Below the pieces are notes generated by a model that saw nothing but the letters and a program-made list of their open reading frames with translations, searched no databases and had not been told where the DNA came from. The position numbers and the translations under genes are program-made. A stretch of 24,671 bases of DNA from Clostridiaceae bacterium (GTDB lineage Bacteria > Bacillota > Clostridia > UBA1212 > DUPL01), in assembly GCA_012522035.1 (NCBI GenBank), contig JAAYLF010000082.1, forward strand, positions 1-24,671. The letters are read 5' to 3'. Shown one piece after another: positions 1-8,342 of the stretch (position 1 is its first letter; every line of letters starts with the position of its first letter).

Positions 1-186
1 ATCAAAACAGCCGGGACCTCCAAATATGTGTGCGCAATCGAATTCATAATGATCTTCAAAAGCATTGACAGAACCATATGCATCCGTTATCTCCTGCCAC
101 AGATTCCCTGCTACCCAGCCATATACCGGTGTTCTTTTTGTGTTCTCTCCTTTTATGGTTTTCGCTACCAGTTCATAAGACTCCAT
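1..186 (-). CDS. Uroporphyrinogen decarboxylase (UroD)-family protein, N-terminal part
   Basis: The first 62 codons of a gene that continues off the left edge. Translation starts MESYELVAKTIKGE and continues with KRTPVYGWVAGNLWQEI, which resembles the opening of UroD/MtaA-like proteins, where an early 'R-x-P-V-x-x-W' stretch leads into the TIM barrel. In Clostridia most such paralogues are not haem enzymes but corrinoid-linked methyltransferases or unknowns, and the fragment is too short to tell these apart. The ATG at 186 has an AAAGGAG ribosome binding site about 9 nt upstream. It lies only 14 nt after the carB stop codon with no terminator between them, so co-transcription with carB is likely. 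The family call rests on the N-terminus alone and is moderate. Confidence 0.6.
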   Translation of the reverse strand, partial: MESYELVAKTIKGENTKRTPVYGWVAGNLWQEITDAYGSVNAFEDHYEFDCAHIFGGPGCFD

Positions 187-200
187 ACAAATCAACTCCT

Positions 201-3200
201 TTAATGAATAATCGCATGATATTCCTGAAGGGATTTAAGGCTTCCTCCCTTGTTGTTCAATATGTCTTCTATTCCCTTGTAGGCTGCATTGGCAGCAGCT
301 ATGGTTGTAATGTATGGAACATTGTACTTTATGGCAGATTTTCTGATATATGAATCATCATGCATGCTCTGCTTGCCAGAAGGGGTGTTGATAATGAGAT
401 GGATCCTGCCATTTACAATCAAGTCCGTTATATTCGGCCTTCCTTCGTACAATTTCTTGACAACCTCGGTCTCAATTCCGTGCTCGCCTAAAAATGTGCT
501 TGTTCCAATCGTTGCGATTATATGAAAACCGAGCTTCTTGAAGCCTCTTGCAACTTCCAGAATTCCTTGCCTGTCATTCTCATTGACACTAATCAGAACA
601 TTACCGCCAACAGGCAAAGTTCCATTGGCAGCCACCTGGGATTTATAGTATGCGCTGCCAAAGGTGTCCGCAAGGCCAAGAACCTCTCCCGTGGATCTCA
701 TCTCAGGCCCCAGCACAGGATCCACCTCAGGGAACATGTTAAACGGCAGCACCGCTTCCTTCACTCCATAGTACGGGATATCTTTTCTCCTTAACTTGGT
801 TATGTCTATCTTTCTTTTATCGTCGATCAGATTTGCAACCATTAGGTTTGTTGCAATCTGCGCCATGTTGACGGCACATACTTTTGAAACAAGGGGAACT
901 GTTCTTGATGCTCTTGGGTTTGCCTCCAGAACATACACCCTGTCATTATATATTGCATACTGGATGTTCATAAGACCTACAACACCCATCTCTATTGCAA
1001 TTTTCTCAGTATAATTGTAAATGGTTTCAAGATGTTTTTGTGATATTGTTTTTGAAGGAATGACACAAGCAGAGTCTCCCGAATGTACACCTGCCTGTTC
1101 TATGTGCTCCATGACTGCAGGCACGAACACATTCACTCCATCGGATATTGCATCCGCTTCACACTCCAAGGCATTGTCGAGAAACTTGTCGATAAGGATT
1201 GGTCTGTCTGGCGACACATCTTCCATCTGAGCCATGTATTTCTTCAACATGTCGCTATCGTGAATTATTTCCATGCCCCTGCCGCCCAGTACAAAGGAAG
1301 GACGTACCATTACCGGATAACCTATCCTTTCTGCAATCTCAATGGCTTCTTTTTCATTTATCGCCATACCGGATTCAGGCATGGGTATCTGCAGCTTGTT
1401 CATCATTTTGTTGAACAAATCCCGGTCTTCTGCCGCATCAATTACAGCTGGAGGAGTTCCAAGGATTCTTGCACCTCTTTTTTGCAGTTCGTTGGCAATG
1501 TTGAGCGGAGTTTGCCCTCCAAACTGCACAATAATGCCAAGCGGCTTTTCATGGTTATATATGCTGATTATATCTTCTGCTGTTAAAGGTTCGAAATACA
1601 ATTTGTCGGAGGTGTCATAATCGGTAGAAACCGTTTCAGGGTTGCAGTTTACCATTATTGTCCTAAATCCCAGCTCCCTGAGTGCTTTTGCCGCATGCAC
1701 GCAACAGTAGACAAACTCTATGCCCTGACCTATTCTGTTGGGTCCTCCGCCAAGTACCATTATCGAATTTTCGCTTCTTGCGGACATGTTGACGCCTTTT
1801 TCGTAGGTGGAATAGTAATAATAGCTTTCCGTATCAATTCCACTTACATTGACGCCTTCCCATCTCTGTACAATTCCTTTTTCTTCCCTATACCTCCAGA
1901 GTTCCATCTCATCAATTTCAAGAATCCGGGCAAGATACTTGTCTGAAAATCCGTTTATTTTTGCTTTTTCCAAAAGTTCAACCGGAGGAATTTTCCCCTT
2001 GTATTTAAGCAGTTCCTCCTCTTCTTCAACCAGTTCCTTCATCTGCTCAAGGAACCATCTGTTTATCTTTGTAAGTTCATGTATTTCATCAATGGTGGCG
2101 CCTTTTCTGAAAGCTTCATACATTACAAACTGCTTTTCGCTTGTGGGATAGGCAAGAAGTTTGAGTAATTCTTCCTTGTCAAGCTGGTTGTAGTTTTTTG
2201 CAAAGCCAAGACCGCTTCTGCCATTTTCCAAAGACCTTATGGCTTTCTGGAACGCTTCCTTGTAGGATTTTCCAATTGACATTACTTCTCCCACTGCGTG
2301 CATCTGGGTACCAAGCTTGTCCTCCGCATCCTTGAATTTTTCAAAAGCCCATCTTGCAAACTTGACCACAATATAGTCGGCATCGGGTACATATTTGTCC
2401 AGAGAACCCTTCTTCCAATATGGAATTTCAGGCAGTGTTACACCAGCTGCCAGAAGAGCCGACACGTATGCAATTGGAAATCCTGTAGCCTTTGACGCAA
2501 GAGCGGAAGACCTTGATGTTCTTGGATTAATCTCAATTATTACAACCCTGTCGGTTACAGGATCGTGTGCAAATTGCACATTGCATCCTCCAATAACGCC
2601 TACTGCGTCAACTATTCTGTACGCATAGTCCTGGAGTCTTTCCTTAAGTTCTTCCGACACGGTAATTGTAGGAGCCACGCAGAAAGAGTCGCCAGTATGC
2701 ACTCCCATAGGATCCACATTTTCTATATAACAGACAGTAACTTTGCGGCCGTCCTTGTCCCTGACCAGTTCAAGCTCCAGTTCTTCCCAGCCTAGTACAG
2801 ATTCCTCAATAAGCACCTGTCCTACCATCGATGCCGCAATACCTCTGTTGACTACGGTTCTTAATTCTTCTATGTTGTAAACTATTCCTCCGCCTGTACC
2901 ACCCATTGTATAAGCAGGTCTAACAACAACAGGATATCCCATTTCTCCTGCAATCTTCTCAGCTTCCTCCACCGAGTACGCAGGCGCGCTTCTAGGCATC
3001 TCAATATTTAATCTTACCATCGTTTCCTTAAAGGCCATTCTGTCCTCGCCGCGTTCAATAGCATTCAGCTGTACACCCAAAAGCTTGACACCATACTTTT
3101 CAAGTATTCCTTTCTTTGCCAGCTCCTGGCTTAGATTCAGTCCAGATTGACCTCCCAAACTTGGAAGCAAGGCAAAAGGGCTTTCCTTTTCAATTATCTT

Positions 3201-3425
3201 TTCCAATGATTCAACATTAAGTGGTTCAATGTAAGTAGCATCAGCTGTTTCCGGATCCGTCATAATGGTGGCAGGGTTTGAATTTACCAAAACAACCTCA
3301 TAACCAAGCGTCCTCAGCGCTTTGCATGCCTGGGTTCCCGAGTAATCAAACTCACAAGCCTGACCAATTATGATAGGTCCCGAACCTATTATCATGATTT
3401 TGTTGTTGTTGATGTTTTTAGTCAT
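201..3425 (-). CDS. carB: Carbamoyl-phosphate synthase large subunit
   Basis: Makes carbamoyl phosphate from bicarbonate, ammonia (channelled from the glutaminase subunit CarA) and two ATP, for pyrimidine and arginine synthesis in the cytoplasm. At 1074 residues it is full length. The two homologous ATP-grasp halves are visible: the first begins IIGSGPIIIGQACEFDYSG, the second MVLGGGPNRIGQGIEF near residue 555. Both carry the E-x-NPR-x-SR metal/ATP motif (EINPRTSRSSAL and EANPRASRTVPL). The last ~140 residues form the MGS-like allosteric domain (GNVLISVNENDR onward). The ATG is preceded by a purine-rich AGGGGG. carA is not adjacent upstream, where a LamG gene with its own terminator lies, so carB has its own promoter here and is followed by a UroD-family gene. 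Confidence 0.97.
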   Translation of the reverse strand: MTKNINNNKIMIIGSGPIIIGQACEFDYSGTQACKALRTLGYEVVLVNSNPATIMTDPETADATYIEPLNVESLEKIIEKESPFALLPSLGGQSGLNLSQELAKKGILEKYGVKLLGVQLNAIERGEDRMAFKETMVRLNIEMPRSAPAYSVEEAEKIAGEMGYPVVVRPAYTMGGTGGGIVYNIEELRTVVNRGIAASMVGQVLIEESVLGWEELELELVRDKDGRKVTVCYIENVDPMGVHTGDSFCVAPTITVSEELKERLQDYAYRIVDAVGVIGGCNVQFAHDPVTDRVVIIEINPRTSRSSALASKATGFPIAYVSALLAAGVTLPEIPYWKKGSLDKYVPDADYIVVKFARWAFEKFKDAEDKLGTQMHAVGEVMSIGKSYKEAFQKAIRSLENGRSGLGFAKNYNQLDKEELLKLLAYPTSEKQFVMYEAFRKGATIDEIHELTKINRWFLEQMKELVEEEEELLKYKGKIPPVELLEKAKINGFSDKYLARILEIDEMELWRYREEKGIVQRWEGVNVSGIDTESYYYYSTYEKGVNMSARSENSIMVLGGGPNRIGQGIEFVYCCVHAAKALRELGFRTIMVNCNPETVSTDYDTSDKLYFEPLTAEDIISIYNHEKPLGIIVQFGGQTPLNIANELQKRGARILGTPPAVIDAAEDRDLFNKMMNKLQIPMPESGMAINEKEAIEIAERIGYPVMVRPSFVLGGRGMEIIHDSDMLKKYMAQMEDVSPDRPILIDKFLDNALECEADAISDGVNVFVPAVMEHIEQAGVHSGDSACVIPSKTISQKHLETIYNYTEKIAIEMGVVGLMNIQYAIYNDRVYVLEANPRASRTVPLVSKVCAVNMAQIATNLMVANLIDDKRKIDITKLRRKDIPYYGVKEAVLPFNMFPEVDPVLGPEMRSTGEVLGLADTFGSAYYKSQVAANGTLPVGGNVLISVNENDRQGILEVARGFKKLGFHIIATIGTSTFLGEHGIETEVVKKLYEGRPNITDLIVNGRIHLIINTPSGKQSMHDDSYIRKSAIKYNVPYITTIAAANAAYKGIEDILNNKGGSLKSLQEYHAIIH

Positions 3426-3467
3426 AAAAGAATCCCCCTATAGTTTATCGGTTTCCCAATTCATGAA

Positions 3468-3496
3468 ATTATATCACAGAAGAATTTTGCTGTCAC
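3468..3496 (-). promoter_or_regulatory. Sigma-A-type promoter of carB
   Basis: On the minus strand, GTGACA (3496-3491) is followed after exactly 17 bp by a perfect TATAAT (3473-3468), about 43 bp upstream of the carB ATG. It lies downstream of the terminator of the preceding LamG gene, so carB is an independent transcription unit. The leader is too short for a PyrR-type attenuator and none was seen. Confidence 0.75.
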
Positions 3497-3522
3497 GACT
3501 TAAAGAGATGTGATATCCACAC

Positions 3523-3555
3523 AAAAAAAGCTGCCGACAACAGTTTTCGACAGCT
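3523..3555 (-). terminator. Rho-independent terminator of the LamG-domain gene
   Basis: Read on the minus strand, arms AGCTGTCGA and TCGGCAGCT (9 bp, one G-U pair) flank a 9-nt loop and run into seven T residues. It starts about 27 bp after the stop codon of the LamG-domain gene and separates it from carB. Confidence 0.85.
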
Positions 3556-3581
3556 CCTCTATTATTATTTATCCTCTCATC

Positions 3582-4403
3582 CTAATCCGCCTTTTTCTTC
3601 AAACCCTTGAATGCGGTACCTGCAAGACCAAGAGTCATTGCCATGTAGAAGAAAGTTGCAGTTACACCCGTGGTTGGGTTTGCAGCTTTAAGGTCTTCAT
3701 TGTAGTTTTTTGAAACCTCGTCTGCTGACAATTCTCTGTTGTAAAAGCGGATGTATTCATAATTTGTGCTGAAATTTCTTGTTTCATCATCATGTCCAAA
3801 GAACATTCTGTCTGCGCCGACTGCCACATTTGCATTCTGTGAATCAATCTTCTCGCCATTTATGTACATGGTTGACTTGCCTCCCACCTTGTAGGTTATG
3901 GTCAGTGTCACTCTTTCAGAAAGATAGCCAAGAGCCACTCCAGTTAATGATGTAGGCCTTGGATTTCCATTGTTCTTGAACTGCATGACTTCGTCTCCTA
4001 TTCTGCGGAACAGGGAGAACATGTCATTGTCACAGTTCATAATGGGATTGTAGTGCAATCCTTTTGATGTAAAAGTATTAAGAACAATTTCAACTGTAAA
4101 TTCATTACTGTTTATCAAATCCGTGAGAGCTTGGGGCAGATAAATCCTGGTTGAATCATTGAAATATCCATTGTCATTCCATTTGCACTTTTCATTCAGT
4201 ATGACAGTAATGTCATTGCCGCTTCCGCTAAGATCCTTCCAGGTTGTGCTTTGCTTGTCGTGTTTGTTTCCCTGGTTGTTTGTCCCGTCAAAAAAACCAA
4301 CAAGACCTTCGGTTACATAACCTTTGGTTGATGCTGATACCATGAATACAGAAAGACACATGATTACAGCAATTGTCAATAACGCAATTCTCTTGATTTT
4401 CAT
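3582..4403 (-). CDS. Secreted LamG/concanavalin-like protein with C-terminal sorting-like signal
   Basis: A 273-residue exported protein. Residues 1-25 are a signal peptide with a basic start, hydrophobic core and an A-S-A end. Residues ~33-235 resemble a LamG (laminin G type 3) jelly-roll domain, opening with GLVGFFDG, then TTWKDLSGSGNDIT, and closing with the typical 'YEYIRFYNRELSADEV' strand. Such domains usually bind carbohydrate or serve as extracellular adhesion modules. The C-terminus has NPTTG (242-246), a hydrophobic stretch and a KKKAD tail, the layout of a sortase substrate with an NPxTG-type motif. The ATG has a GGAGG site 7-8 nt upstream. It is transcribed alone, and no sortase is nearby. 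Ligand unknown. Confidence 0.75.
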   Translation of the reverse strand: MKIKRIALLTIAVIMCLSVFMVSASTKGYVTEGLVGFFDGTNNQGNKHDKQSTTWKDLSGSGNDITVILNEKCKWNDNGYFNDSTRIYLPQALTDLINSNEFTVEIVLNTFTSKGLHYNPIMNCDNDMFSLFRRIGDEVMQFKNNGNPRPTSLTGVALGYLSERVTLTITYKVGGKSTMYINGEKIDSQNANVAVGADRMFFGHDDETRNFSTNYEYIRFYNRELSADEVSKNYNEDLKAANPTTGVTATFFYMAMTLGLAGTAFKGLKKKAD

Positions 4404-4447
4404 AGAACTACCTCCAGTTATTTTATTGGCACATTTTTCTTTTATTT

Positions 4448-4476
4448 AATATATCATAAAGATGCCATTTGGTAAA
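4448..4476 (-). promoter_or_regulatory. Probable sigma-A promoter of the LamG-domain gene
   Basis: Minus strand TTTACC (4476-4471), 17 bp spacer, TATATT (4453-4448), about 45 bp upstream of the start codon and just after the terminator of the upstream gene. Confidence 0.55.
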
Positions 4477-4485
4477 CATGTATTA

Positions 4486-4518
4486 ATAAAAAACTCAAAG
4501 ACATTAAGCCTTTGAGTT
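4486..4518 (-). terminator. Rho-independent terminator of the isomerase/oxidoreductase unit
   Basis: On the minus strand, perfect 9-bp arms AACTCAAAG and CTTTGAGTT flank a 9-nt loop and are followed by a T-rich run. It begins about 12 bp after the isomerase stop codon. Confidence 0.85.
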
Positions 4519-4530
4519 ATAACTATCCAA

Positions 4531-5406
4531 TCATTCCATTTTAGCCATTTGCTCCTTAAGGAACTTAACAGCCATCTCAATATCCTTGAATGGATCCGGA
4601 CCAGTTTCCCTTTCTATTGTCAGGAAGCCATCAAATCCGGTTTCTTTAAGAGCTTTGAGATATTTGGGGAAGTTAACATGTCCACAGCCAAGAGGCAGTT
4701 CAATCCAAGGAAGATTTGAAAAATCAGTATCCCCGTAACCGCAGGCATCAAGCACTTCCTGAACCTTTGCAGGATCCTTGCCTTTAACCATTATTCCGTC
4801 TTTGGCATGAGTGTGAACAATGTAGTCACCCAATATCTTTACATCCCTTTCAGGTACTCCATCCACACACATTACCAGGTTTGCAGGGTCAAAGTTAACA
4901 GCCACTCCCTTGCCAGGAAGCTGGTCAAGGAATTCCCTTAAAACAACTGCGGTTTCAGGACCGGTCTCTATCGCAAAGAATGCACCCACGCTGTTTGCAT
5001 ATTCAGCCAATTCAGCACAGGCCTCAAGCATTACCTTGTATGTGTCATCGTTCTTGTCCTCTGGAATAACACCGATATGAGTTGTGATAATATTTGTTCC
5101 AAGCTCCAATGCAAGATCAACGATTTGCTTTGATTTTTCAATTCTCTCAGGATTCTCATCCTTGTGCATGAATCCATGGCCGCCAAGGTCGCCGCAAAGA
5201 GCGGATATCTTGAGCCCATAGTCCTCTACCATCTTTCTTTTTTCAGCTCTCTGTTCCTTGTTGAGATTCCATGGAGCCATTTCTCCTCTAACAGCATATA
5301 CCTGAATACCTTCCGCACCAACTTTTACAGCTGCCTCAAGACCTTCTCTGAAAGTTGGTTTCAAGAATGAGTCAATAATCACACCAATTTTAAAAGCCTT
5401 GCTCAT
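4531..5406 (-). CDS. Sugar phosphate isomerase/epimerase (xylose isomerase-like TIM barrel)
   Basis: A 291-residue cytoplasmic protein of the AP-endonuclease-2/xylose isomerase-like TIM-barrel superfamily. Supporting segments are the start FKIGVIIDSFLKPTFREGLEAAVKVGAEGIQV, the strand NIITTHIGVIPED, the metal-site-type FAIETGPE, NFDPANL followed by HTHAKDG, and the C-terminal ELPLGCGHVNFPKYLKAL with FLTIERETG. These glutamates, aspartates and histidines form the divalent metal site in characterised members. Substrate specificity cannot be read from the sequence, and related proteins act on ketoses, inosose or ribulose phosphates. The ATG has an AAAGGAGA site. It follows the interrupted oxidoreductase by 24 nt, a pairing typical of sugar or inositol catabolism, and a terminator closes the unit. 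Confidence 0.85.
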   Translation of the reverse strand: MSKAFKIGVIIDSFLKPTFREGLEAAVKVGAEGIQVYAVRGEMAPWNLNKEQRAEKRKMVEDYGLKISALCGDLGGHGFMHKDENPERIEKSKQIVDLALELGTNIITTHIGVIPEDKNDDTYKVMLEACAELAEYANSVGAFFAIETGPETAVVLREFLDQLPGKGVAVNFDPANLVMCVDGVPERDVKILGDYIVHTHAKDGIMVKGKDPAKVQEVLDACGYGDTDFSNLPWIELPLGCGHVNFPKYLKALKETGFDGFLTIERETGPDPFKDIEMAVKFLKEQMAKME

Positions 5407-5430
5407 GTTTATCTCCTTTCAAATAATCAG

Positions 5431-6501
5431 TCATTTATATTTGACAAATGATACTTCCTTTCTTTGTTCGGAAGAATCATATATTCCTTGCATAATCTGT
5501 GATGTCAGGATTGCATAGTCTATATGGGATGGCAGTTTCTCACCCGTCTTTATGCAGTCCAGAAACGCTCTGATTTCAGCATCAAAGTGATTTACTGGTT
5601 CTCTGGTGGAATGAGCAACCTTGAACTCGTCGTCCTCGATGTAGTAGAGGCTAAAATCGCCACCATACTGAAGTCTTATCCCAGCCTTGTCACCAAGAAA
5701 ATCAATATATGTGTCCTGCTCCCATATATTCTGAACCCAGGCACCATTTAATGATATGGTTGGCCCTTAAGTACGAATGAGAGCGGTTACAAAATCATCC
5801 ACATCATACACACCGTCATATTTTGGTGGACCAGCCCACATTGTTTCATATTTATATTCCTTCATGTTTACTCCCAGTTTGGAATATGCCTGGCCGCTGA
5901 CTGTTTCAGGTTTCGGATCGTTCAAACAGTACATTACAATGTCAAGATAATGAACTCCCCAGTCAATCAATGCGCCGCCACCTGCAACCGCCTTGTTTGT
6001 AAAATCTCCTCCAAGGCCTGGAATGCTTCTGAAGGCTCTGAAACTTACATATACATGATATACCTCTCCGAGCTTGCCGCTGTTGATAAGGTCCCTTATT
6101 TCATTAACACTTGCATTGAATCTGTTAACAACTCCTATGTTAAGAACCTTGTTGGTTTCATGCTGTACCTTTTGCATTTCCAAAGTTTCCGCATAGGTTC
6201 TTGCCGCAGGCTTTTCGCAAAGCACATGCTTTCCTCCACGCAGCATGTCAATGGATATGATCGCGTGCATGTGGTTTGGGGTGCAAATCGATACTGCATC
6301 AATGGTTTCATCCTGAGCAATAACCTTGTAATCTGTTACAGCCTTTCCAACCCCGTATTTTGCCACGCATTCTTCCGCCCTTTCCTTGATGATGTCGCAG
6401 AAGTACACTATTTCTGCATCTTCGCATTTCAAGTATGCAGGTATATGGGCAGCATGCGCAATAGCACCGCATCCGATTATCCCTACCCTGATCTTTCCCA
6501 A
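5431..6501 (-). pseudogene. Gfo/Idh/MocA-family oxidoreductase interrupted by one in-frame TAA
   Basis: An NAD(P)-dependent sugar dehydrogenase-type gene whose frame stays open for about 357 codons except for one TAA at 5769-5767. The N-terminal Rossmann part has IRVGIIGCGAIAHAAHIPAY and the family hallmark HVLCEKPAA; the middle has GGGALIDWGVHYLDI. After the TAA the same frame continues GPTISLNGAWVQN and ends EVSFVKYK, as in full-length relatives. The family usually has three residues between ALIR and the glycine of G-x-T; here there are two codons, one of them the stop, so a 3-nt loss in TTT/AAA/GGGG-like runs is possible. TTG at 6501 is preferred as start because AAGGGAG lies 8 nt upstream, while GTG at 6510 overlaps that site. 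Either a recent pseudogene or a sequencing error. Confidence 0.8.
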
Positions 6502-6544
6502 AATGACCACTCCCTTATCCTAGATATTCTTACAGAACATCATC

Positions 6545-6573
6545 ATTCTAACTGTTATTGCAACTTGTGTCAA
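6545..6573 (-). promoter_or_regulatory. Sigma-A promoter of the oxidoreductase/isomerase unit
   Basis: Minus strand consensus TTGACA (6573-6568), 17 bp spacer, TAGAAT (6550-6545), about 44 bp upstream of the TTG start. It is divergent from the gtrA promoter. Confidence 0.75.
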
Positions 6574-6605
6574 TTGAAAATACTTTTCCTTGTATTTCTA
6601 TTTCG

Positions 6606-6614
6606 TGGTATAAT
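6606..6614 (+). promoter_or_regulatory. Extended -10 promoter of gtrA
   Basis: TGG immediately precedes a perfect TATAAT (6609-6614), forming a TGn extended -10 element about 26 bp upstream of the gtrA ATG. No good -35 hexamer sits at the expected distance, only a T-rich tract. Confidence 0.6.
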
Positions 6615-6640
6615 AGCTTGGAGCAATTCTGGAGGTAATT

Positions 6641-7063
6641 ATGAGAATATTTCAATTTGCAAAAGACATGCTAATAAAGTACAAGCGTTTCATCATGTTC
6701 TGCTTGGTAGGCGTTCTAAACACCGCTGTAACTTATGTGGTATACCGCATACTATTGTTTTTTGGAGTTAATTTTCAGATAGCTAACGCCATAGGTGACA
6801 TTGCAGGCGGTATTAACAGTTATATATGGAACAGATTCTGGGTCTTTAGAGATACCAGGACCAAAACCGTGGAATCGGCACCCAAGTTTGTTGTTACTTT
6901 TTTGGTGTACATGTTTGCCTCCTGGCTTCTCATGATGCTTAGTGTGGATTTTTTAGGTATTGATGAAAGATGGGCAAAACTTTTCGTTCTTCCCATTACT
7001 ACGGTACTGAACTACTTCATGAACAAGGTATGGACCTTTGCAAGGAAGAAGCAGGCAGAGTAA
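6641..7063 (+). CDS. GtrA-family membrane protein
   Basis: A 140-residue integral membrane protein with about four transmembrane segments. The GtrA signatures are present: F-C-L-V-G-V-L-N-T-A-V-T-Y-V-V-Y at about 20-35, N-S-Y-I-W-N-R-F-W-V-F near 60-70, and the C-terminal LNYFMNKVWTF. The family is thought to help flip or transfer lipid-linked sugars for cell-surface glycan or teichoic acid decoration, but its exact activity is not settled. The ATG has GGAGG 6 nt upstream. It stands alone between divergent and downstream promoters, without an adjacent DPM-type glycosyltransferase, so its partner must be elsewhere. Confidence 0.88.
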   Translation: MRIFQFAKDMLIKYKRFIMFCLVGVLNTAVTYVVYRILLFFGVNFQIANAIGDIAGGINSYIWNRFWVFRDTRTKTVESAPKFVVTFLVYMFASWLLMMLSVDFLGIDERWAKLFVLPITTVLNYFMNKVWTFARKKQAE

Positions 7064-7090
7064 AAATTCTTATGCACAATAATTGTAATG

Positions 7091-7099
7091 TGATATAAT
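7091..7099 (+). promoter_or_regulatory. Extended -10 promoter upstream of the sodium-pump genes
   Basis: TGA followed directly by TATAAT (7094-7099) makes a TGn extended -10 element, 50 bp upstream of the TTG start. The -35 position holds no close match to TTGACA. Confidence 0.55.
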
Positions 7100-7148
7100 G
7101 GGATGAGGGCATTTTTAATGTTCCCAATTTATAAAGGAGAGAAGCTGT

Positions 7149-8312
7149 TTGAGTTTTTTTTCGAATTTTGAGTTTCTTATTCACAGTATTAAAAATGTAA
7201 CACCTCAGCAAGTAGTGATGTATGTAATTGGAGGCTTGCTGATATGGCTGGCACTCAAGTGGGATTTTGAGCCCGCTTTAATTATGCCCATGGGATTTGG
7301 TGCTATTCTTGTAAACATCCCCTTTAGCGGTGTAATAACCCAGCACATGGAAGGTCTTGATGAGCCGGTAGTAGGTATTCTTGACTGGCTGTATGAAGTG
7401 GGAATAGGCGCTTCCGAGGCCATGCCAATTCTGTTGTTTATTGGCATAGGGGCTATGATAGACTTTGGTCCGCTGCTTTCAAATCCAAAGATGCTGTTCT
7501 TTGGAGCTGCCGCCCAGTTTGGAATATTCCTGACGCTGTTGGTTGCACTTCTGCTTGGGTTTGACATAAGAGATGCAGCATCCATTGGCATTATAGGTGC
7601 TGCGGACGGACCTACCTCAATACTGGTCTCACAGGTTCTTAAGAGCGAATACGTAGGGGCAATTGCAGTTGCGGCATATTCGTACATGGCTCTTGTTCCA
7701 ACGATACAGCCTTTTGCCATCAAACTAGTTACCACAAAAAAAGAGAGCATGATAAGAATGCCATACAACCCAAAATCAGTTTCCAGAACTACAAGGATTC
7801 TGTTTCCCATATTCGTTACTGTAATTGCAGGTTTTGTTGCTCCAGCCTCCATTGCCTTGGTTGGAATGCTTATGTTTGGAAATCTGCTTCGCGAATGCAT
7901 GAAGCTGGACAACCTCAGCCAGACAGCACAGACAAGCCTTGCAAACCTCATAACCATACTGCTTGGTTTAACCATAGCATCCACAATGAAGGCGGACAAG
8001 TTTGTAAGAATAGACACACTCATAATCATGCTGCTTGGTCTTTTTGCCTTTGTCTTCGATACAATAGGCGGAGTGCTTTTTGCCAAGTTCATGAACCTGT
8101 TCCTTAAGGATGGCAAGAAAATCAATCCAATGGTTGGCGCAGCCGGTATATCCGCATTTCCTATGTCAGCCAGAGTTATTCAGAAGATGGCATTGAAAGA
8201 AGACAACCAGAATCACCTGCTCATGCATGCTGTTGGAGCAAACGTTGCAGGTCAGATTGCATCGGTGGTTGCAGGCGGAATCATACTCTCACTGGTAAAG
8301 CAGCTGGTATAG
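7149..8312 (+). CDS. Sodium ion-translocating decarboxylase beta subunit (OadB/GcdB/MmdB family)
   Basis: A 387-residue polytopic membrane protein that in characterised complexes couples decarboxylation of carboxybiotin to sodium export. Family hallmarks are GAADGPTSI at residues 150-158, containing the aspartate implicated in sodium binding, and the C-terminal block PMSARVIQ...HLLMHAVGANVAGQIAS. The start is TTG at 7149, with AAAGGAGA about 8 nt upstream and no competing ATG in frame. An OadG-like small protein follows. No carboxyltransferase (alpha) or biotin-carrier gene is in the window, so whether the substrate is oxaloacetate, methylmalonyl-CoA or glutaconyl-CoA cannot be decided. Confidence 0.92.
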   Translation: MSFFSNFEFLIHSIKNVTPQQVVMYVIGGLLIWLALKWDFEPALIMPMGFGAILVNIPFSGVITQHMEGLDEPVVGILDWLYEVGIGASEAMPILLFIGIGAMIDFGPLLSNPKMLFFGAAAQFGIFLTLLVALLLGFDIRDAASIGIIGAADGPTSILVSQVLKSEYVGAIAVAAYSYMALVPTIQPFAIKLVTTKKESMIRMPYNPKSVSRTTRILFPIFVTVIAGFVAPASIALVGMLMFGNLLRECMKLDNLSQTAQTSLANLITILLGLTIASTMKADKFVRIDTLIIMLLGLFAFVFDTIGGVLFAKFMNLFLKDGKKINPMVGAAGISAFPMSARVIQKMALKEDNQNHLLMHAVGANVAGQIASVVAGGIILSLVKQLV

Positions 8313-8342
8313 ACATGAGGTTAGTGTGAAAGGAATGATATT

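Noticed and set aside
5950..6771. 273-residue plus-strand frame spanning the oxidoreductase and the start of gtrA
   Set aside because: Antisense to one real gene and out of frame with another; no family resemblance.
7205..8125. 306-residue open frame on the strand opposite the sodium-pump beta subunit
   Set aside because: It is a shadow of a well-supported gene, with low-complexity S/P/M composition and no ribosome site.
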